From: CAVZQN01 sp963837395
GTDB taxonomy: Bacteria; Acidobacteriota; HRBIN11; JAKEFK01
NCBI GenBank assembly: GCA_963837395.1
Contig: CAWINI010000002.1
Coordinates: forward strand, 248,001-312,000
Direction of reading: 5' to 3'
Length of the DNA stretch: 64,000 nt
Shown here one piece after another: positions 59,174 to 64,000 of this stretch (positions are counted from its first letter, which is position 1; the number at the start of each line of letters is the position of its first letter). The position numbers and the translations under genes were made by a program. The notes beneath the pieces are model-generated. The model saw only the letters and a list, made by a program, of their open reading frames with translations, ran no database searches and was not told the DNA's origin.

Positions 59174-60130
59174 ATGCCCAATATCCGTATCCTGCTGGCC
59201 GGCTCAATCTGGTTAATGTTTGCATGTTTGATCCAGACTGATTTGATTGCAAATCAATTAAGCAAAACTGATCAAATCCTTCAAGAAATAAGGAACTATC
59301 AGAAACAATTTCAGGCGCCTGTTGGAGTCGTTATTCCGCCGTCAGAATATCGGCCGGACAATAAGCGACTAAAACACGAAATCCAGCAAAGAGTGAATTG
59401 CTATCTTGCGGCTCTACGCAATCTAGAATACTTGATTCAGATGCGGATGATTGATCGTGATCAAGCTGTCGAAATTACAAGAGAGCTCAGCACACACGAT
59501 CTACTGTATGCCATACCGTATTACCTGATTCCAACAGACAACGGATGGTGGCGTGTTGGCCAGGAAGAACTTGTTGTCGCGGATGAGGAGTATCATCGGT
59601 TTTTAACTGATGGTTACTCGAGTGTAAGAACATTACCAAAATCGATGCAGAGAGATCCGGATTTTACGGAAATGTGGGCGGGCGTAATCATAGAATCAGC
59701 ATTATTTCGTGTTGATCGGCCTTATTTTAAAAATGAAGATCTGAAGTATTTGAAACGCATACTCACCGAGATTATTCCAGAGAGCACAGGCACCGAACCC
59801 CAATTAGAAATGTTCTTCTCAAATAATCCTCCTGATGATCGACCACGCTATCCTGATGAAATCACTTATGCAGAATGGATTCAATTCCTGCAGACATTGG
59901 GTGATAGCAATCGCAAAGTAGTTACATTCTATGCGCGTTACGGTCTGATGCGATTGCGTTGGAAACAACTTCATGATTCCCCGAAACAACAGCCGTTGCA
60001 ACTTCTGCTGAATGATGCGAATGCGTTATTGCGCGACTTTGCGAAACTTACACCCACTGAAGGACAGTTACCTCGCACCGATGAATCGGACCTGCGATCG
60101 AATCCAAAACTTAAGAAACTATATAGATGA
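59174..60130 (+). CDS. Exported protein of unknown function
   Basis: 318 residues, signal peptide about 1-27 (MFACLIQTDLIANQ). The mature part is mostly helical and charged, with Trp/Tyr-rich patches (YAIPYYLIPTDNGWWRVGQE, TFYARYGLMRLRW). No Cys pair or catalytic motif stands out, and I recognise no family. It sits between repeat copies upstream of the polysaccharide genes. ATG 59,174 has no strong ribosome binding site. Confidence 0.65.
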   Translation: MPNIRILLAGSIWLMFACLIQTDLIANQLSKTDQILQEIRNYQKQFQAPVGVVIPPSEYRPDNKRLKHEIQQRVNCYLAALRNLEYLIQMRMIDRDQAVEITRELSTHDLLYAIPYYLIPTDNGWWRVGQEELVVADEEYHRFLTDGYSSVRTLPKSMQRDPDFTEMWAGVIIESALFRVDRPYFKNEDLKYLKRILTEIIPESTGTEPQLEMFFSNNPPDDRPRYPDEITYAEWIQFLQTLGDSNRKVVTFYARYGLMRLRWKQLHDSPKQQPLQLLLNDANALLRDFAKLTPTEGQLPRTDESDLRSNPKLKKLYR

Positions 60131-60221
60131 AGAACTGCATAATCTTAAGAAGACCACCGGGATGCAAAGCAATTAATTTAAGATGCAGAACTGCCGTGAT
60201 GCTATGATATTTATGAGAATC

Positions 60222-60265
60222 TAACCATAAAGACGCAGAGTGATTGATTTAAGAGAACAAAGAGG
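60222..60265. repeat. Dispersed repeat unit, copy B, overlapping the start of the ligase-like gene
   Basis: Matches copy A at 59,021 with about seven differences over 43 bases; the shared core GATTGATTTAAGAGAAC is identical. The likely GTG start of the O-antigen-ligase-like gene (60,240) lies inside it. Confidence 0.55.
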
Positions 60266-60413
60266 AATTCTTGATAAAATTTCAATCTCCCTTCTGATCA
60301 TCCTTATCATCTACACCCCATTGCCATTTGGCTCTGTTGAATATTCTTCGATCTTCTTCATTGAAATTATTTCTGCGGTCTCTTTCTGCTTGGGGTCATT
60401 AGGCTCGTTATAA
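60240..60413 (+). CDS. N-terminal fragment of O-antigen-ligase-like membrane protein (frameshifted)
   Basis: Read by hand from GTG 60,240: after DLREQRG comes a membrane segment ILDKISISLLIILIIYTPLP and FGSVEYSSIFFIEIISAVSF, the usual opening of this family. A stop at 60,411 interrupts it. The next frame continues as LGVIRLVINYKAEQL, so one base appears missing between 60,365 and 60,410. The start is uncertain because it lies in a repeat unit and has no clear ribosome binding site. Confidence 0.55.
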   Translation: MIDLREQRGILDKISISLLIILIIYTPLPFGSVEYSSIFFIEIISAVSFCLGSLGSL

Positions 60414-60553
60414 ATTACAAAGCTGAACAACTAAGTAGATTCCAAGAACTACATCAAGCCAAAAAGAATGCACAACAGAGAACTCGCTGGTTAATTCATT
60501 TATTTCGGATTATCACACTAGGAAAATGGCCGGCCAGGAACACCGCTTCCAAT

Positions 60554-61834
60554 GTGGTGCTTGAAGAGGATCATTCCGCACAACACTTTTCGTTTCTAGG
60601 TTATCCGATCAAAAATACGGGACTTGAAAAAATTGCGATCCTTTTTTTCTTCTTAATTTTTCTTCAACTGCTTCCCATTCCTGGCTTAATTCAAAATTTC
60701 ATTTCGCCCGCTACTGCTGAACTTTATCGCAGTGCTGCAAAATTAACTGGAATTTCGGCTCATTATTTTCCGATTTCTTTAAATCCTTTCGTAACTTTCT
60801 CCAAGTTTCTGGAATACGGGTCTTACTTCATGATTTTTCTTGTCGTTGTAAATACGATCAGGACCCGCCGTCATTTTCAAATCATTCTTATAGCATTTTT
60901 TATTTCGGCTGTTTTTCAGGGAGTTTATGGTCTTTATGAGTTTCTCAGCGGGAATCAGCAGATTTTTTCGTACAACAAAAAATACAATCTGGATTGCGTG
61001 ACCGGAACCTTTATCAACCGTAATCATTTTGCAGCTTATCTTGAATTATCTCTTCCGTTGTTATTGGCGCTGGTTGTAGGACGGATCCACCGGCTCAAAC
61101 TATTCGGTGGGAAAATCCTTGTAAGAATCTCTCATGCTCTTGAAACGGAAGGAAGCAAAATATTACTTTTACTTTTCCTGATTGCGCTCGTAATGGTGGC
61201 GCTGGTCTTTTCACTTTCACGCAGTGGGATTACTTTTGCGATTTTGTCATCTATCGTTTTTTTCTTTCTTTACTATCGAACTAACAATCAGCTTTCGCAA
61301 AAATTTTACTGGATCATAACTGCGGCGGCTGTGGTGGCTCTTTCTATTTGGATCGGCTTAGATCCTCTGCTGGAACGCTTCTTCAGAATCACTGATCAAT
61401 TTTCAGATAAAGAAGCACGTCTATCACTTTGGAAAAATACGCTGAATATTTTTCTTCATTTCCCTGTTGCAGGAACCGGAGCAGGAACGTTTAAAGAAGT
61501 TTTTCCAATCTATCGTACTTTCCCTACTCATCTTTCATTTAATGAAGCGCATAATGATTATCTTCAACTACTTTCAGAAACAGGAGTCTTGATACTTTTT
61601 CTGTTTATTACGTTTTTAACTTCCATGTTTCGCCGTCTTCGTAAAGTTATTTCTCAACAAATAGACCGCATCGTTGTTATTCAAATTGGTTGTTTCTGTT
61701 CACTTCTATCATTAGGGTTGCACAGTTTGACTGACTTTAGTTTTCAGATTCCGGCGGTTGCACTTGCTGGAACGATTATCACTGCTTTGTTTTTTGGAAA
61801 TTATCATGGTGAACGAAGTCACATTTTTGACTAG
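60554..61834 (+). CDS. O-antigen ligase / polymerase-like membrane protein, main part
   Basis: 426 residues from an internal GTG. Real coding in this frame extends upstream to about 60,390. About ten membrane helices. The Wzy_C region holds the large periplasmic loop: GTFINRNHFAAYLELSLPLL near 155, FSLSRSGITFAILSS near 215, and GTGAGTFKEVFPIY...FNEAHNDYLQLLSETG near 310-345, the hallmark of O-antigen ligase/polymerases. Probably joins or polymerises an exported polysaccharide. Its end overlaps the TPR gene by 29 bases. Confidence 0.87.
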   Translation: MVLEEDHSAQHFSFLGYPIKNTGLEKIAILFFFLIFLQLLPIPGLIQNFISPATAELYRSAAKLTGISAHYFPISLNPFVTFSKFLEYGSYFMIFLVVVNTIRTRRHFQIILIAFFISAVFQGVYGLYEFLSGNQQIFSYNKKYNLDCVTGTFINRNHFAAYLELSLPLLLALVVGRIHRLKLFGGKILVRISHALETEGSKILLLLFLIALVMVALVFSLSRSGITFAILSSIVFFFLYYRTNNQLSQKFYWIITAAAVVALSIWIGLDPLLERFFRITDQFSDKEARLSLWKNTLNIFLHFPVAGTGAGTFKEVFPIYRTFPTHLSFNEAHNDYLQLLSETGVLILFLFITFLTSMFRRLRKVISQQIDRIVVIQIGCFCSLLSLGLHSLTDFSFQIPAVALAGTIITALFFGNYHGERSHIFD

Positions 61835-63365
61835 GCATCGTCCGGCGATTTTGATCAGCTGCTCCGCGCTCGTACTATGTTTTTACATCATGAGCTGTCT
61901 TGTCGTTCTGAATGACAGTGATTTTATCGAAGGAATGAAGGGGAAAGCCGTATCGAACTCATTTGCAGAACGCGAACAAAAAGTTGCGGCTCTTCATTCC
62001 GGAGGTTTTTATCGCGAAATTGCCGAACGATTACAATTCTACCCACATAACCCTGAACTGATTAAAGAGTTATACAAGATGTCTTTCAGGAAAGCTCCAG
62101 CTGATTTCAGGATTCCTTCTTCGTATGCGTACTACCTCGTTTCTCGCAATTGTTGCAAAGAAACTGTTGTGGCACTTTTGGACGAAACATTAAAAAGACA
62201 TCCTGCTAGCTGGAAGATGCATCGATTTGCAGCTGCTTACCTTCTTTCTATTGATCAACTAAGCAATGCGTTGCCGCATTTCAGACGCACAATTGAATTG
62301 CAACCACTTTCAGCTCAAGAGCTTTATAAAGTCCTGGAACAAAGTGGAGCAGGATTTGAATCGTTGTCAGAGATAACTCCCGACCGCACTACTGCGAAAT
62401 TACAGTTGGCTTTTTATCTCTCGGCGAAAGGGAACCCCAGAAACCAAGAATTGAAACATGTATTGGATAACTTGACCGGGATGCCGCTGACTCCTGAGGA
62501 AAAACTCTCTGCTGCAGAGATTGCCTTTCAAGCGGGACAGACTGAGCTGGCAAAAAAAATGACATTGTCAGCTCTGCAATCAAAAGAAAATAAGAGCAAG
62601 GCATTTCAACTATTAGCAAACATCGCCTGGCAACAACAGGATTGGACTGAATTTGAAAAACGATCAGTTGAGCTTCAGAAATTTTATCTTCAAACTGGCG
62701 ACCGCGATAAAGCTGCAGAATCTGCTTTGCAAACCGTTATGCGTCTTGCCTCACGTGAAAATAAAGGAGAAACCAAAAAGCGATTATTGAAGGTATTAGA
62801 TGACTATCCGCATTACGCGCCTGCGTATGAACAAATGGCAAACTTTTCACAAAATGAATCTGAAGAAGCAGCTCTGTATTATTGGAAAAAAGCAGTTCAA
62901 TTTGCGCCCGAGCGTACGGAATATCAAGATCGCCTGGCACAACAATATCTAAATCGATCGCAAATTAGTGAAGCGGAGGCAATTTACAATCAAATGATTT
63001 TATCCACACGAGACTCGCAAATCGGCTATCTTGGCTTAGCAAAGTGCAGTTTAAGAAAGAATGATCCGCTAATGGCTATTACTATTCTTAAAGACGGATT
63101 ACAAAAGTCAGGAAAATCTGCGGAATTATATTTAGAACTCGGTAAGGTTTCTGATTCGATTCACGATTACAAAAGAGCCGCAAATGCATATCGTGAATTT
63201 AACAGCTTGTCTCCTGATAATGTTGAAGGTTACATTTTGGCAGCTGAGGCATACCAAAATCAGGGCGATTACACATCTGCCAGAGAGTTATTTCAAGAAG
63301 CGCTTAAACGCGATCCGCAAAACCGACATGCAAGTCAATCATTGTTATTACTTGATTCGATGTAA
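61806..63365 (+). CDS. Membrane-anchored TPR-repeat protein of the polysaccharide locus
   Basis: 519 residues from ATG 61,806 (GGA 8 bases upstream), inside the end of the ligase-like gene. One membrane helix at about 13-34, then a long helical region with tetratricopeptide repeats, clearest in the C-terminal half (SGKSAELYLELGKVSDSIHD, EGYILAAEAYQNQGDYTSAR, ELFQEALKRDPQNR). TPR proteins next to Wzy/BY-kinase genes usually organise export complexes. Confidence 0.85.
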   Translation: MVNEVTFLTRHRPAILISCSALVLCFYIMSCLVVLNDSDFIEGMKGKAVSNSFAEREQKVAALHSGGFYREIAERLQFYPHNPELIKELYKMSFRKAPADFRIPSSYAYYLVSRNCCKETVVALLDETLKRHPASWKMHRFAAAYLLSIDQLSNALPHFRRTIELQPLSAQELYKVLEQSGAGFESLSEITPDRTTAKLQLAFYLSAKGNPRNQELKHVLDNLTGMPLTPEEKLSAAEIAFQAGQTELAKKMTLSALQSKENKSKAFQLLANIAWQQQDWTEFEKRSVELQKFYLQTGDRDKAAESALQTVMRLASRENKGETKKRLLKVLDDYPHYAPAYEQMANFSQNESEEAALYYWKKAVQFAPERTEYQDRLAQQYLNRSQISEAEAIYNQMILSTRDSQIGYLGLAKCSLRKNDPLMAITILKDGLQKSGKSAELYLELGKVSDSIHDYKRAANAYREFNSLSPDNVEGYILAAEAYQNQGDYTSARELFQEALKRDPQNRHASQSLLLLDSM

Positions 63366-63371
63366 AGCTGA

Positions 63372-64000
63372 TCAGCTTTTCGGTGGTGGAGGCGGCAAAG
63401 CGGATTCGTTTTTCTTTTCTTCTTTTACATAACTGTAGGGATAATTGGAGAAGTAACTGTAGTAATAATAAGGATCATTTAAATCAATACTGTTGAGTAC
63501 TACTCCAGCTAATACTGCATCCGATTTTTCAAGCTTCTGACGAGCCATTTGAACGACTTCACGCGGTGTTTCGCCTCCGCGGATCACCATTACTACACAA
63601 CTGCACTTGGCGGCAAGAATAAAAGAATCTGCCACAGGCATCAGGGGAGGAGTGTCCAGAATTACATGATCAAAATTCTGACGGAGTCCTTGAATCAAAT
63701 GTTCCATCCTGCTGGAAGAAAGCAATTCAGCAGGACGTGGAGTTTTTCTTCCACTGGTAATCAAGGACAATCCTTTAACACTCGAAGGAAGTAAAACATC
63801 TTCCAGCGGAGCATCGCTGGTAAGAAAACCGCTAAGACCAATTTCGTTCGGAACATTCCAGATGTGGTGAATGCGTGGATTACGCATATCTGCATCTACA
63901 AGCGCTACGCGTTTCTGCATCTGCGCAAGGGAAATGGCAAGATTACATGCAGTGAAAGTTTTTCCTTCACCCGGGCGGCTGCTGGTAATCAAAATATCGT
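63372..64000 (-). CDS. BY-kinase (CpsD/Wzc-type tyrosine autokinase) domain, 5' end outside window
   Basis: The 3' part of a polysaccharide co-polymerase/kinase; the frame runs past 64,000 without a real start. Walker A SSRPGEGKT, Walker A' VALVDADMRNPR and Walker B HVILDTPPL are present. The C-terminal Tyr cluster (YYYYSYFSNYPYSY) is the autophosphorylation tail. The tail then ends with Pro-rich PPPPPKS. It converges on the TPR gene with 6 bases between stops. Confidence 0.9.
   Translation of the reverse strand, partial: DILITSSRPGEGKTFTACNLAISLAQMQKRVALVDADMRNPRIHHIWNVPNEIGLSGFLTSDAPLEDVLLPSSVKGLSLITSGRKTPRPAELLSSSRMEHLIQGLRQNFDHVILDTPPLMPVADSFILAAKCSCVVMVIRGGETPREVVQMARQKLEKSDAVLAGVVLNSIDLNDPYYYYSYFSNYPYSYVKEEKKNESALPPPPPKS

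Overview
The window reads as chromosome of a Gram-negative bacterium. There are TonB-dependent receptors, RND efflux parts, several outer-membrane porins, lipoprotein signals and many signal peptides. G+C is roughly in the low-to-mid 40s by eye. One complete 16S rRNA gene lies at about 57,184-58,742. I cannot place it to phylum from memory. The gene mix (GAF-type sigma-54 activators, propeller histidine kinases, FGE-type enzymes, dispersed GCAGAG repeats) would fit a deep Acidobacteriota lineage, but that is a guess. I saw no tRNA, transposase, integrase, phage gene or CRISPR array.

Region 1 (1-11,046, all minus strand) is a tight operon for amide amino acids. In transcription order it holds an ABM-family protein, an exported amidohydrolase, a glutaminase fused to a DcaP-like porin, a second exported glutaminase, a DUF3011/OprO-OprP-type porin (frameshifted), a Dcu-type C4-dicarboxylate transporter, an aspartase with a signal peptide, an exported asparaginase, and another OprO/OprP-type porin that runs off the left edge. 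Together they suggest Gln and Asn uptake through dedicated porins, deamidation in the periplasm, Asp conversion to fumarate outside the cytoplasm, and dicarboxylate exchange by Dcu. The glutaminase-porin fusion and the exported aspartase are the most unusual things here.

Region 2 (11,284-26,610) holds an adaptor-RND-outer-membrane-factor efflux operon (pump frameshifted), a divergent large Tyr/Gly-rich exported protein, a PPK2 kinase, a SulP permease, a GAF sigma-54 activator, an MscS-type channel and a zinc-ribbon protein. Region 3 (26,987-38,713) holds a paralogous sigma-54 activator, a gnd / polyphosphate-glucokinase-like / zwf operon, an ABC exporter with a cyclic-nucleotide-binding tail, a periplasmic beta-carbonic anhydrase behind a membrane-anchored FGE with the catalytic Cys pair, and a MASE1-PAS histidine kinase. 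Four GGACTTTAGTC-like sites resembling DosR/NarL-type boxes lie upstream of genes in regions 2 and 3.

Region 4 (38,937-56,736) holds a propeller histidine kinase with its NarL-type regulator, an alpha/beta hydrolase, a FecI-FecR-TonB receptor operon, HflK, a GH15-type glycosidase (frameshifted), a sulfite-oxidase-like protein, a Ppx/GppA-HD protein, and an M28 peptidase with a SixA-like phosphatase. Region 5 holds the 16S gene with two strong promoters upstream and an intrinsic terminator downstream, and no 23S, 5S or tRNA: an unlinked 16S gene. Region 6 (59,174-64,000) is an unknown exported protein and the start of an exopolysaccharide locus (O-antigen-ligase-like protein, TPR protein, truncated BY-kinase).

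At least nine single-base frameshifts break six large, otherwise intact genes. Most look like one-base insertions. Assembly or sequencing error is the simplest reading, so broken genes are listed as fragments with the junction described.
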